Source: Halpernia frigidisoli (GTDB lineage Bacteria > Bacteroidota > Bacteroidia > Flavobacteriales > Weeksellaceae). From it: DNA of 64,000 nt. Shown in pieces: positions 1 through 9,536 of the stretch. Location of the stretch: the NCBI RefSeq assembly GCF_900113805.1, contig NZ_FOQT01000002.1, positions 124,001 through 188,000 on the forward strand, given 5' to 3'. The notes under the pieces are model-generated. The model had not been told where the DNA came from and did no database searches. It saw only the letters and a list, made by a program, of their open reading frames with translations. The position numbers were made by a program, and so were the translations under genes. Position 1 is the stretch's first letter; the number at the start of each line of letters is the position of its first letter.

Positions 1-1
1 A

Positions 2-511
2 GGAATGGCGCAAAAATTACAGTTTGTGGTGACGGTTTTGCATAAGCCAAAGTTGCTAATTTTGGATGAACCTTTTTCAGGTTTTGATCCGGTAAATGCC
101 AATTTAATTAAGGATCAGATTATTAAATTAAAGGAACAAGGAACAACGATTATTCTTTCGACGCATAGAATGGAAAGTGTGCAGGAAATGTGTGATGCCG
201 TTGCTTTGGTAAATAATGCAAAAAAAATCATCGACGGAAAAGTCTTTGAAGTGAGGGAAAAATTTAAGAAAAATATTTTTGAAGTGACTATTTCTGAAGT
301 TAAAAGTGAGGCTTTTGAGAGTTTTAAAAATAAATATCAAATTCAGGATATTTTACATGAAAATGATTTGATTTCTTTTAATTTAAAGAGTGAAATTCCG
401 CAAAAAAATATTCTTTTGGATTTAATTAATTGTGGCACGATCCGCACTTACGACGAGAAAATCCCAAGTATGAATGAAGTTTTTATTAACGCCGTAAGTG
501 AAAAAAATTAA
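2..511 (+). CDS. ABC transporter ATP-binding protein (5' truncated by window edge)
   Basis: This is the C-terminal part of an ABC exporter ATPase; the coding frame runs off the left edge. The first visible residues (G-M-A-Q-K-L-Q) are the end of the LSGG signature. A Walker B of the form LLILDEPFSGFDP follows, then the H-loop (ILSTHR). A roughly 80-residue C-terminal extension resembles NatA-type ATPases. It would bind and hydrolyse ATP on the cytoplasmic face and power the permease encoded next. The downstream permease frame starts within a few bases of this stop, so the two form an operon. The substrate cannot be read from the sequence. NatA/NatB-type Na+ or drug exporters are the closest recognisable type. 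Confidence 0.9.
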   Translation, partial: GMAQKLQFVVTVLHKPKLLILDEPFSGFDPVNANLIKDQIIKLKEQGTTIILSTHRMESVQEMCDAVALVNNAKKIIDGKVFEVREKFKKNIFEVTISEVKSEAFESFKNKYQIQDILHENDLISFNLKSEIPQKNILLDLINCGTIRTYDEKIPSMNEVFINAVSEKN

Positions 512-515
512 GAAG

Positions 516-1832
516 ATGAACAATATTTTATTAATTACAAAACGGGAATATCTTACGCAAGTAAAGAAAAAATCATTCGTTGTTTTGACACTTTTGGCGC
601 CAATACTAATGATTGCTTTTGGGGCAACAATCGCTTTTATGTTTAAAGCCAACAAAACGAAATCTACTTTTGACGTGGTAGATAAAACTGGCATTTTTGC
701 GGAACATTTAAAATCAACAGATAATATTAATTATGTTTATGTCCCAGAAAGTGCGGAAAAATCTTTGGTTTCTGCCTTGAAAGATATGAAAGGAACGGAT
801 GGAATTTTGATTTTACCTAAACTTGAAAATAATGATTATGCAAAATTTGAGAGCGAAACGCAATTACTTTTAAATAATAAAATTGGTTTTGACACGAAAC
901 AGAACATCGCGTCTGATATTTCTGGTTTGATCAAAAAAGAGAAAATAAAAAACCTTGGGATTACTGAAATACAATTAACAAATCTGGATAAAAGTTTTGA
1001 GTTAAAAACGAAAAATCTGATCGATGATAATAAATCTGATTCTGATCTGACTTACGGTGTAAAATCCGGTTTAAGCATGCTTTTAATGTACGCCACTTTT
1101 ATGTTTATTTTAATTTACGGCGTTCGTGTAATGCGAAGCGTTTTAGAGGAAAAAAACAACCGCGTTGTTGAGATCATCATTTCTTCTGTGAAACCTTTTG
1201 AACTGATGATGGGGAAAATTATCGGTGTAACTTTAGTCGCACTCACTCAGTTTTCTGCCTGGATCACAATGGCGATAATTGGCGCGCTGTTTTTAAATAC
1301 TGGTTTTTCTGCTATAAAAGGGAAAATTCCTGGCGGTGAAGGTTCCGAAAGTATGATGGATAAATTTGATATTCAGCAAATTGCAACCCAAATTTCTCAC
1401 ACATTATTAGATTTGAATTATGGTTTAATAATCGGCGTTTTTATTATTTTCTTTTTGCTTGGTTATATTTTTTACAGTTCAATTTATGCCGCGATCGGTT
1501 CTGCAGTTGATAATGAAACGGAAACTTCACAGTTTACAATTTTCGCAATTTTACCTTTAACATTGGGAATGTACGGCAGTTTTTCAATTATGGGAAATCC
1601 GGATGGACCGATGGGATTTTGGTTGTCGATGATCCCTTTTACTTCGCCAGTTGCGATGATTGCAAGAATTCCGTTTGGCGTTCCGGCTTGGCAAATTATT
1701 TTATCGATCGCGATTTTATTGGCTACTACCCTTTCGATGGTTTATGTTGCGGCAAAAGTTTATAAAGTGGGGATTTTAATGTACGGAAATAAAGCCACGA
1801 TGAAGGAACTCTGGAAATGGGTGAGAACTTAG
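516..1832 (+). CDS. ABC-2 type transporter permease (NatB-like)
   Basis: This is the inner-membrane permease partner of the preceding ATPase. It has one N-terminal membrane helix after a short basic head, then a large extracytoplasmic domain (about residues 45-180). A block of about five helices fills the C-terminal half, including the EEKNNRVVEIIISSVKP segment typical of ABC-2 permeases. I chose the ATG at 516, which lies just downstream of AAGAAG, and not an in-frame GTG at 498 that overlaps the ATPase stop. The gene overlaps the next one by 16 bases. Family membership is firm; the exported substrate is unknown. Confidence 0.87.
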   Translation: MNNILLITKREYLTQVKKKSFVVLTLLAPILMIAFGATIAFMFKANKTKSTFDVVDKTGIFAEHLKSTDNINYVYVPESAEKSLVSALKDMKGTDGILILPKLENNDYAKFESETQLLLNNKIGFDTKQNIASDISGLIKKEKIKNLGITEIQLTNLDKSFELKTKNLIDDNKSDSDLTYGVKSGLSMLLMYATFMFILIYGVRVMRSVLEEKNNRVVEIIISSVKPFELMMGKIIGVTLVALTQFSAWITMAIIGALFLNTGFSAIKGKIPGGEGSESMMDKFDIQQIATQISHTLLDLNYGLIIGVFIIFFLLGYIFYSSIYAAIGSAVDNETETSQFTIFAILPLTLGMYGSFSIMGNPDGPMGFWLSMIPFTSPVAMIARIPFGVPAWQIILSIAILLATTLSMVYVAAKVYKVGILMYGNKATMKELWKWVRT

Positions 1833-2128
1833 ATAAAAATAAAAAATTGAATAGAAATAATTTCAGCAATAATTATTTAATAATTATTACACTTTATATA
1901 AGTATTAACTTATTAATCCTTTACAAATGGATTACATTTGATTACGATAATAATTATGCAGGTTCGTTGGCTACGCAATTATGGGGATTCAGTAATCTGA
2001 TAATAAATGGTGTATTCTTTCTCGGATTTATTATTGCGGCAATAATGATAAAACAAAAAAGAACTTTTTATTTTATAACTGCGTTCTTTGCTTTTATACC
2101 TATTGTAATATTATTTGTTACTGGATAA
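1817..2128 (+). CDS. Small three-helix membrane protein, unknown function
   Basis: A 103-residue protein starting inside the end of the permease gene, so probably translationally coupled to it. It has a hydrophilic, Asn/Lys-rich head of about 20 residues. Three hydrophobic segments follow (about 22-40, 52-75 and 80-101). I recognise no family. Its position as last gene of the operon, followed by a strong hairpin, suggests an accessory to the exporter, but that is inference from context only. Confidence 0.6.
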   Translation: MGENLDKNKKLNRNNFSNNYLIIITLYISINLLILYKWITFDYDNNYAGSLATQLWGFSNLIINGVFFLGFIIAAIMIKQKRTFYFITAFFAFIPIVILFVTG

Positions 2129-2133
2129 AAAAA

Positions 2134-2152
2134 CAACCTAAAATTTAGGTTG
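2134..2152. terminator. Bidirectional hairpin terminator
   Basis: A perfect 9-bp inverted repeat (CAACCTAAA / TTTAGGTTG) around a single base, with an A-run before it and T-rich sequence after it. It sits between the convergent exporter operon and the small secreted-protein gene, so it can serve both. Confidence 0.75.
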
Positions 2153-2180
2153 ATTTTTGATTTTAAATGTTTTGCAAAAA

Positions 2181-2498
2181 CTATTTAATTTCTTTTTTCA
2201 CGTAATCTTTTGTGTCTTTATAAGCATCAACAGTTGCATCTTTTGTATTCACTGCCGCTTTCTTCGTCCAATGTCCGGTATTTTTAGCAGCTTTTTTTGT
2301 CCATTTCGTGCTTTTTTTAACCCCTTTTTTAGTTGCTTTATAACCTTTTGTGGCAGTTTTACCTGTCCATTCAGCGCCATCAGAAACTGTGTTTCCTACA
2401 GCGTTTGCATCTTTTTTAACTTCTTGTTTTACAGTTTGTGCAGATAATCCTGCTGATAATAAAACTATTGCTGCTAATGATAATAATTTGGTTTTCAT
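2181..2498 (-). CDS. Small exported Lys/Ala-rich repeat protein
   Basis: A 105-residue protein with a clear signal peptide (MKTKLLSLAAIVLLSAGLSAQ, cleavage after SAQ). The mature part is highly basic and low in complexity. It has three related segments built on W-T-(G/K)-K followed by Ala/Thr/Lys, plus repeated A-x-N-T motifs. The composition recalls histone H1-like tails, but the signal peptide places it in the periplasm or outside the cell. I do not know its function. It is monocistronic and shares the 3' hairpin at 2134-2152. Confidence 0.7.
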   Translation of the reverse strand: MKTKLLSLAAIVLLSAGLSAQTVKQEVKKDANAVGNTVSDGAEWTGKTATKGYKATKKGVKKSTKWTKKAAKNTGHWTKKAAVNTKDATVDAYKDTKDYVKKEIK

Positions 2499-2637
2499 AA
2501 TTTCTAAATTTAATTTGATTCAAACAATCTTTTCAGAAATCAAGCCAAATCATTATAAAAAAAAATCTTAACTAACATTTAACCTTATCCATAAATTTTT
2601 CCAAAAAAAAAAATTAAACAAAAAATCAGTTCAATTA

Positions 2638-3408
2638 TTATTTTTTGAAAATATCCCGAATATATTCTCCGCCTTTATTTACCATTTCAATTACATAATT
2701 TCCATCTTCAAAATAGCCCAAAGTTTGCGTTCCATCTGCCAACAATACACGGAATACATCGTTTTTTGTCGATTTACTGAAAGTTGCATACGGAACCGAG
2801 CTCTTTGATTCAACTAAAATAAATTTATCATTACTAATATTTACCTTTTGCAAAGTTAAATTGCCGTTGGAAAAATTATTTGAAGCATTTATTTTAACTT
2901 TTTCTATAATCACAGGTTTCGGCAAATCTGTCTTTTGAACTACTTCTACAGATTTTTCAACAGGTAAAGTTTCATTTGAAATTGCTGAAATTTTAGTGGG
3001 TGTTGAAGCTGAAATACTTGCCATACTTTTCTCCAAAGATTCTTTAAAACCAATCTCAAAATCTTTTTCACTGGAAACGCCCTGTTGTGATAAAACGACC
3101 TTTTCATGGCAGTCTTTTGCTTCAAACGTAATTTTATTTTTTAAAAAATTACCAGTGTCGGATATATTAACTATTGCAACCTCGCACGGATTTTGTCTCA
3201 ATTCCTGCGGCCATTCATTCTGTTCACTTTGTATAACTGTGTAACCTTTCTTTTCAAGGCTTTTTACAACACTTGCATTTAATCCGTATTTGTTATTTTT
3301 AAAGTCTTTCAAATTTTTTGGAACATATACATATTTATAATCCGAAAATTGCTGTGCATTTCCAAAATTAAATACTAAAAAAAGCGCGATAAGAACAATA
3401 TTTTTCAT
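2638..3408 (-). CDS. Exported hypothetical protein
   Basis: A 256-residue protein with a signal peptide ending near NFGNAQ. The N-terminal domain (about 25-130) contains a KGYTVIQSEQNEWPQEL stretch and two cysteines (in NPCE and KDCHE) that could form a disulfide. A Ser/Thr/Val-rich linker (about 130-180) leads to a C-terminal beta-rich domain (about 180-256). I recognise no named family. Proteins of this layout are common as conserved hypothetical proteins in flavobacteria. It lies 29 bases downstream of the ABM-domain gene on the same strand and may be cotranscribed with it. Confidence 0.65.
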   Translation of the reverse strand: MKNIVLIALFLVFNFGNAQQFSDYKYVYVPKNLKDFKNNKYGLNASVVKSLEKKGYTVIQSEQNEWPQELRQNPCEVAIVNISDTGNFLKNKITFEAKDCHEKVVLSQQGVSSEKDFEIGFKESLEKSMASISASTPTKISAISNETLPVEKSVEVVQKTDLPKPVIIEKVKINASNNFSNGNLTLQKVNISNDKFILVESKSSVPYATFSKSTKNDVFRVLLADGTQTLGYFEDGNYVIEMVNKGGEYIRDIFKK

Positions 3409-3437
3409 AGTTTTTTAATTATAAGAAACTAAAAATT

Positions 3438-3731
3438 TTAGGATAATTTTGAACACTGGTGGATTTCAGGTTCCTGTAGAAAAAACGGAGCTGCTGTTGA
3501 CATTAAATTTTTTACTCCATCAGAATTCAGATGTACACTTAGATCTTCCTGACTTTCCCATTCTTCAATGGTGTAAAAGACTTTTTTGTCATTAAAGTCT
3601 TGAACTAATTCATAATTAAGGCATCCTTTCTCCTTTTTTGTATCAATGACCATCTTTTTTAAAAGGGAAATCACTTCCTCTAAATTTTCTTCTTTAAAAC
3701 GAAGATCTGCCACGACGTGAATTGTACTCAT
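3438..3731 (-). CDS. ABM-domain monooxygenase (putative quinol monooxygenase, YgiN type)
   Basis: A 97-residue single-domain protein of the dimeric alpha/beta-barrel ABM fold. Recognisable blocks are the N-terminal strand with VVADLRFK, the GCLNYELVQD turn near residue 37, and FYTIEEWESQEDLSVHL near residues 52-68. Family members are cofactor-free oxygenases or aldehyde/quinol-handling enzymes in the cytoplasm. The substrate cannot be assigned here. Length matches the family (about 95-105 residues). Confidence 0.8.
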   Translation of the reverse strand: MSTIHVVADLRFKEENLEEVISLLKKMVIDTKKEKGCLNYELVQDFNDKKVFYTIEEWESQEDLSVHLNSDGVKNLMSTAAPFFLQEPEIHQCSKLS

Positions 3732-3817
3732 AAATTTTATTTTTAAAAGATAAATATAGCAAAATCATTCAAAATAAACCCGCTTAAATTTTGAAGTTTA
3801 AATTTTAACAAAAAAAA

Positions 3818-3841
3818 AACCTAAATCAAATGATTTAGGTT
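3818..3841 (-). terminator. gldJ terminator hairpin
   Basis: Inverted repeat AACCTAAATCA / TGATTTAGGTT with A-run and T-run flanks, directly downstream of the gldJ stop on the minus strand. Confidence 0.8.
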
Positions 3842-3861
3842 TTATATACTTTTAAATGAAA

Positions 3862-5472
3862 TTATCTTTTAGATCTTCCTTTACTTTGAGATTTTGCATC
3901 CTGCGCAACGCGGAAACCAATCCATCCAAAAGATCTGGATTCATCTTTAAATCTTCTTTGACCAGGATCAAGCCAGTAAGCTGTATCTAGCCATGAACCA
4001 CCTTTCACTACACGAACTTCATCAGAAATTTTTGTAGTTCGGGAAACGGCATCTTTTTGAAGAATTACACGTCCTCTTGAGTCGACGATGAATTTTTTCT
4101 TATTACCATTGTACATACTGAAAGCGGCATTTGCACTGTCCTGCTCTTTTCCATAACCTGCATCTAAAGATGACTGAAAATCTCCATCTCTAAAATTTCT
4201 GTCGTCAGAAGTTGTCTCACGAGCATATTGTCCAGGTAAACCTTTGTAAACCAATCGGCCGTCTGAAAGTGTATCATATTTCACGGCATTGTCCTCAATT
4301 TTCTTAACACTTCCGTCTTCATTTCTCTCCACAGTTCTTGTCACATTTCCACGGAAATAATTGAAGTCACTTCCCTCTTCATCAATTATTGGTCTGTAAA
4401 CATCGGCAGTCCATTCGGAAACATTGCCAAACATTCCATAAATACCTAAATCATTTGAAGGAAACTGTTTAACGTCCGAAGTTGTAGGCGAACCATCATT
4501 TTTCCATCCAGGAACACCGGAATAATCACCTTGTCCCATCTTGAAATTTTCAAGATACATGCCACGGTTTTTTCCTTTTTTTCCTTTAATTTTATCAATT
4601 TGCGGCTCTTTTCCTTTAACTAGATTATATTCTCTATTTTTTTGCTGGCCTAAAGCTGCAAATTCCCATTCAACTTCAGTTGGTAATCTAAATTTTTCAA
4701 CTAAACCTGCAGATGCATTTTTATTTGCCGCAAGAATACGTGTATTTGTTGTTTTAATTCCTGTAGCTTTTTTAAGCTTATCTTTATTTAAAATTGCTTC
4801 AAGGTCTGCATCATTGCCTTTGTACTTATCCATATTGAAAGCGCTTGCACCAACATTATTAGCTTCGTTCGTATAATAATCTTTTGCTATAACACCTTTA
4901 TCAATTAATGCTTTTTCATTTGATCTTTCTGTTAACCAGTCGCAATATCTTGAAGCCTGCAACCATGTTACTCCAACAACAGGATAATAATCGTATTCCG
5001 GGGAACGGAAATAGGTTTCAGCAAAATCATTTCGGGATAATTTATTGTTCCAGACTAAGGTATCCGGCAAAGCTCCTTTATAAATTTCTTTGTAATTAGG
5101 ATCAGAAGGTGGAAAAACAAATTTTAACCAGGTAACGTATTCTCTGTATTCGTAATTGGTAATTTCAGTTTCACCCATGAAAAAAGCACTAACCTGCATT
5201 CTGCGTGGCGTATTATTCCAGTCGTGCATTACATCATCTTTTACCAAACCCATCGTAAAGGTACCGCCTTCAACATAAACCATCCCTGGCCAGCCTTTTT
5301 GTTTTTGCTGCTTCCCGGTAAAAAACCAACCTTTAGAGTCGTTTGGTTTCCAGCCTGTTTTACTTGTAAAACGTTTTGTTCCGCCGCCGTTTTTGGAATT
5401 GCCTCCGCCACAACTTGTGAGCATTAAAGCAGCGCATAATGTTAATAAAGAAAACAACTTGAGTTTGTTCAT
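3862..5472 (-). CDS. gldJ: GldJ, gliding-motility/T9SS lipoprotein with FGE-sulfatase fold
   Basis: Outer-membrane lipoprotein required in flavobacteria for gliding and for T9SS function. I start at the ATG at 5472, because the encoded signal peptide then ends in a clean lipobox (LMLTSC, Cys21). The longer frame to 5520 adds a non-signal-like extension. From about residue 65 the protein has the formylglycine-generating-enzyme/sulfatase fold: VEGGTFTMG, FFMGETEITNYEYREYV, YPVVGVTWLQASRYC, RLPTEVEWEFAA, GNVSEWTADVY, and VVKGGSW near the C-terminus. At 536 residues it is close to known GldJ and carries the insertions that distinguish it from GldK. It is divergent from porU-porV, the same arrangement as the Flavobacterium johnsoniae gldJ/porU/porV locus. 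It has its own 3' hairpin. Confidence 0.93.
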   Translation of the reverse strand: MNKLKLFSLLTLCAALMLTSCGGGNSKNGGGTKRFTSKTGWKPNDSKGWFFTGKQQKQKGWPGMVYVEGGTFTMGLVKDDVMHDWNNTPRRMQVSAFFMGETEITNYEYREYVTWLKFVFPPSDPNYKEIYKGALPDTLVWNNKLSRNDFAETYFRSPEYDYYPVVGVTWLQASRYCDWLTERSNEKALIDKGVIAKDYYTNEANNVGASAFNMDKYKGNDADLEAILNKDKLKKATGIKTTNTRILAANKNASAGLVEKFRLPTEVEWEFAALGQQKNREYNLVKGKEPQIDKIKGKKGKNRGMYLENFKMGQGDYSGVPGWKNDGSPTTSDVKQFPSNDLGIYGMFGNVSEWTADVYRPIIDEEGSDFNYFRGNVTRTVERNEDGSVKKIEDNAVKYDTLSDGRLVYKGLPGQYARETTSDDRNFRDGDFQSSLDAGYGKEQDSANAAFSMYNGNKKKFIVDSRGRVILQKDAVSRTTKISDEVRVVKGGSWLDTAYWLDPGQRRFKDESRSFGWIGFRVAQDAKSQSKGRSKR

Positions 5473-5628
5473 ACTAATGTTAAATATTTTCAGGATACAA
5501 AGAAAAAATAAAAATTCCAATTAACCAATTAATGATTTCAGTTTTTTGAAAAACGTGGTTAAATATATTTTTATTGTATCATATGATTATTTTAATTTTT
5601 TCGTTTAATTTGTAATTGATATACAATT

Positions 5629-8600
5629 ATGAAACGCAATTTACTATTTATTATTTTCTGCAGTCTTTTTTCTGCTGTAAATGCTCAAAATATCTCCTTA
5701 AAATGGGATGGCACAAAGAAAATCGATTATGGAACTGAAAGTAAAACCCTGCCCCATTTTTCCAATGATGGTTTTAATTTTGAAGAAGGAAATGTCATTA
5801 TAAGAGTTAATTTAAAATCCGCAGACCTTTTAAAGGCAGAAAATCTTCAGTGGGAAAAGATTTCTGAAAAAGATTTATTCGATATTTCTAAATATGAAGT
5901 AAAATCCGGAAATCATATTGATGTTAGTTCTTATTTAAATAATGGCGAGAATTATACTTCTGTAAGAATCGAAGCATTTAAAACAGAAAAAAATCAGATC
6001 TTCAGACTTGCCGGTTTTTCTTTGGTAAAAGATACTAAACCTCAAACACAAAATTTTACGCAGCGGGCCGGAACTACTAATAATCCACTTAAACAGGGAA
6101 ATTTTTATAAAATAAAAGTTGACAAATCAGGGATATTTAAGATCACAACCCAATTTTTACGTTCAAACGGAATTAATCCAGCAGATATTAATCCTAAAAA
6201 CTTTCGAATTTACGGTAATGGTGGTTTAATTTTACCGGAATATAACCGTGATAATTATTATAAATCTTTGCAGGAAGATGCTATTGAAGTTAGTGGCGAA
6301 AATGACGGCGTCTGGAATGACGGTGATTACGCATTGTTTTACGCACAAGGACCGGATGGCTTTAATTTATTCAAAGGCACCGTCGGTGATGCGACAAACC
6401 GGAGAACCGAGACACGCTCCGACAGAAGTCTTAACGTAAAAAACATTTATGAAAATGCTTCTTATTATTTTATCAATTTTGATACTGGTCCCGGTAAAAG
6501 AGTTCAGAGTTCGGATACTCCGCTTTCTGCAGACTTAATATCAACTTACGATGATTATCAGGTACTTAATGAAGAAAAAGTCAACCTATTAAAAATTGGA
6601 CGTGTTTTTTTAGGCGATTTTTTTAATAATAATAAATCAGTAACATTTACAACCAGGGTGCCACTTAAAGCAGATGATATTATCACTTATAAAACAGAAG
6701 TTGCACCCTATCAATTTCAGGGAAATTCAATTAAAATAAATATTAATAATCAAAATGAAAATAATTATTCTTTCGCACCTGGTGGTCAGGATTATATTTT
6801 TGCAGATTTTTTAGGAAATATCAGCGGTGTCACGGGAAATCAAATTACTTTTAATTATTCTCCAACGATAAGCTCTAATCCGAATGGTGTTGTATATCTA
6901 AATTATGCTGAAGTTTCTTACAAACAGGATCTTTTATTTAATGGTTCTCAGATGAACTTCAGATCATACGACATTGAGGAAAACAGCAATACTGATTATG
7001 GATTTTCACTTTCCGGCGCTTCCTCTGCCGAAGCCATTTGGGATGTTTCTGATGTTACAAATGCAAAAAAGAAAGTAAATAAAGCGTCCGGCGACAATTA
7101 CAATTTTGGTTACACCGCGGACAATTCAGGTTTTAATAATGAATTTGTTGCATTTAAAAACTCAGCTGCTTTCACTCCGGCTTTTGTTGGAAAAATCGCT
7201 CCACAAGATCTTTCCGGTCTTAGTAATATTGATTATTTAATTGTGACATCACCTGAAATGGTGGGACAAGCTCAGAGATTAGCTGATTACCATAAAAATA
7301 TTAATAATTACAATGCTGTTGTTGTAGATGCAACCAAGATCTACAATGAGTTTTCCAGTGGCAGCAAAGATATCACAGCAATAAGAGATTTCGTCACAAG
7401 ATTAAATTCTACCAACGGAAGTTTAAAATATTTGATGATTTTAGGAGATACTTCTTTTGATTATAAAGGGATTCTTTTTCCAGACTCAGATATCATTCCA
7501 AGTTACCAAAGTGAATATAGCCAAAGCTTTACCTCATCTTTTGTGACTGACTATTATTTTACTATGACCTCACCGCAAACTTCAAGTAATATCCAGGGTA
7601 TGCTTTCAGATCTTCCGGTTGGCAGGTTACCCGCAGCAAATGCAGCAGAAGCCAAATTACTAATTGATAAAACTTTAGCCTATTATAACCAGCTACCAAA
7701 TCAATCCACACCTTTCGGCGACTGGCGCATGAAACTTGATTTTGTAGTAGACGATGATCTTCAAAATGAGAGTCCGCCAAGTGGAATTGCTTTTCATACA
7801 GCAGCAGACAATGCCATTAAATTTAATTTTGAAGGTACTGCAAGTGATAAACCTGAATATAACGTCCGCAAATTATATCTTGACTCATACCCAGCGACAA
7901 ACTCTGCAGGTGGACAACGTTATCCACAGGTTAATCAGGCAATAAGCAGCGATGTAAGTAACAGTTTGTTTTTATTTTATTTCGGACATGGCGGTATTAA
8001 TGGCTGGTCGCAGGAGCGTGTTTTAACAAGTACTGAAGTAAAAAATTTTAATAACTATAATACAGTTTACAGCCGATTTCCTTTGGTTTCAACAATTACC
8101 TGTGAATTTACACTTTGGGATGATCCCTCCGCCAATTCGACCGGAGAACAGGTAATAAAATCTAAAACCGGAGGAGCTGCAACGATGATCACTTCCAGTC
8201 GCGCTGTTGGCGTGGATTATGGAATAAATTTTACCAGAACATTTGTAGATCAGGTTTTTAAACTTGACAATGATGATTTCAGAAGTTTGGGAACTGCTTT
8301 TTTAGAAGCAGAAAGAGTCACGGGACCAAATTCAAATCACCTAAAGGTAAATTTTCTGGGTGATCCTGCGATGAAACTTAGCAGACCAAAAAAACTCGTC
8401 ACTATAGAAACGATCGATTCTCCCGTTCCCGGACAATTGCGAGCGCTGGATTTCGTTACCATCACAGGAAAGGTAAATAAACCAGATGGTTCAATTGACA
8501 CCTTTTTCTCAGGAAGAATTTCCATTAACATTTATGATAAAAGATTAAATAAAAAAACACTGAATAATGATGGTTTTCTGTTGCCGATTCTCGACTATAC

Positions 8601-9519
8601 AGAAGAAGGAAGTCCGATCGTAAAAACTTCCGGCGAAGTTAAAAACGGTCTTTATACTGTGAAATTTTATGTTCCTAAAGATATCAATTACACTGTGGGA
8701 ACTGGTAGAATTTTAGCTTATGCCGACAACAAAAAATTCGATGTTTTTGTAAACCAGTCCTATCAGATCGGAGATATTAATCCAAATGGTTTAAATGATA
8801 CGACTCCGCCAGTTGTGCATTTGTTTATGAATAACACCAATTTTGCTGATGGTGGAATCACCAATCAAAATCCTACTCTTTTAGCTTGTGTAAATGACGA
8901 CACAGGAATAAATTCAACAGGATCTGGCATTGGTCACGATATTACTGTAATTCTTGACGGACAGGTAATTAACACAACTGTTCTGAACGATTTCTATTTT
9001 TCAGGTGAAGGAAATGGCTGCGTAAATGCAACTTTAGAAGATTTTCAAAAAGGAAATGTTTCTTATCCTTTTAGAAATTTAACACCGGGCGCACATCAGC
9101 TGGTATTTAAAGTTTGGGACATCAACAATAATTCGACTTCGCAAACGTTAAACTTTATAGTAAAAGACGAGACAGACCAAAATTTAGTTGTAAAAAGATT
9201 ACTAAACTGGCCAAATCCTTTTACAGACAAAACCTACATTCAGTTTGAGCATAATTGTAATGATGCTTTGGATGTAAATGCGCAGATATTCACTATAACA
9301 GGAAAATTAGTAAAAACAATTTCCACACAGGTGACGGCGGAGCCCTTCTTTCAGGGATTTAGAACGCCAAGAACGGCGATTGAATGGGATGGCAAAGATG
9401 ACTTCGGAGATACAGTTGCAAAAGGTGTTTATATTTTTAAAATATTCGCCCGCAGCCAAAATCAGGACAAGTGCAGAGGAAGCGCAACTGCTGTAGAAAA
9501 AATGGTATTATTAAAATAA
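5629..9519 (+). CDS. porU: PorU, type IX secretion C-terminal signal peptidase (gingipain-like C25)
   Basis: Cell-surface sortase/peptidase of the T9SS. It removes the C-terminal signal domain from cargo and transfers the cargo to the surface anchor. The 1296-residue protein has a signal peptide (cleavage near VNAQ), a long beta-rich N-terminal region and a C25-type catalytic domain (about 520-900). His787 in FGHGG and Cys825 in TITCEF match the family's catalytic dyad. Ig-like domains follow, then a C-terminal FlgD-like domain (LNWPNPFTDKT to the end). It is followed after 17 bases by porV, its partner in the attachment complex. The gene is complete and its length fits PorU. Confidence 0.93.
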   Translation: MKRNLLFIIFCSLFSAVNAQNISLKWDGTKKIDYGTESKTLPHFSNDGFNFEEGNVIIRVNLKSADLLKAENLQWEKISEKDLFDISKYEVKSGNHIDVSSYLNNGENYTSVRIEAFKTEKNQIFRLAGFSLVKDTKPQTQNFTQRAGTTNNPLKQGNFYKIKVDKSGIFKITTQFLRSNGINPADINPKNFRIYGNGGLILPEYNRDNYYKSLQEDAIEVSGENDGVWNDGDYALFYAQGPDGFNLFKGTVGDATNRRTETRSDRSLNVKNIYENASYYFINFDTGPGKRVQSSDTPLSADLISTYDDYQVLNEEKVNLLKIGRVFLGDFFNNNKSVTFTTRVPLKADDIITYKTEVAPYQFQGNSIKININNQNENNYSFAPGGQDYIFADFLGNISGVTGNQITFNYSPTISSNPNGVVYLNYAEVSYKQDLLFNGSQMNFRSYDIEENSNTDYGFSLSGASSAEAIWDVSDVTNAKKKVNKASGDNYNFGYTADNSGFNNEFVAFKNSAAFTPAFVGKIAPQDLSGLSNIDYLIVTSPEMVGQAQRLADYHKNINNYNAVVVDATKIYNEFSSGSKDITAIRDFVTRLNSTNGSLKYLMILGDTSFDYKGILFPDSDIIPSYQSEYSQSFTSSFVTDYYFTMTSPQTSSNIQGMLSDLPVGRLPAANAAEAKLLIDKTLAYYNQLPNQSTPFGDWRMKLDFVVDDDLQNESPPSGIAFHTAADNAIKFNFEGTASDKPEYNVRKLYLDSYPATNSAGGQRYPQVNQAISSDVSNSLFLFYFGHGGINGWSQERVLTSTEVKNFNNYNTVYSRFPLVSTITCEFTLWDDPSANSTGEQVIKSKTGGAATMITSSRAVGVDYGINFTRTFVDQVFKLDNDDFRSLGTAFLEAERVTGPNSNHLKVNFLGDPAMKLSRPKKLVTIETIDSPVPGQLRALDFVTITGKVNKPDGSIDTFFSGRISINIYDKRLNKKTLNNDGFLLPILDYTEEGSPIVKTSGEVKNGLYTVKFYVPKDINYTVGTGRILAYADNKKFDVFVNQSYQIGDINPNGLNDTTPPVVHLFMNNTNFADGGITNQNPTLLACVNDDTGINSTGSGIGHDITVILDGQVINTTVLNDFYFSGEGNGCVNATLEDFQKGNVSYPFRNLTPGAHQLVFKVWDINNNSTSQTLNFIVKDETDQNLVVKRLLNWPNPFTDKTYIQFEHNCNDALDVNAQIFTITGKLVKTISTQVTAEPFFQGFRTPRTAIEWDGKDDFGDTVAKGVYIFKIFARSQNQDKCRGSATAVEKMVLLK

Positions 9520-9536
9520 ATATAAAATAAACACTT

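Noticed and set aside
498-515. GTG start for the ABC permease
   Set aside because: It overlaps the ATPase stop and adds only a lysine-rich stub; ATG 516 has a purine-rich site before it and gives the typical N-terminus.
4541-4876. Open frames of 60-133 codons opposite gldJ, ahcY, polA, the HipA-like gene and others
   Set aside because: They lie fully inside strong genes in another frame, with no start signal, known motif or codon pattern of their own.
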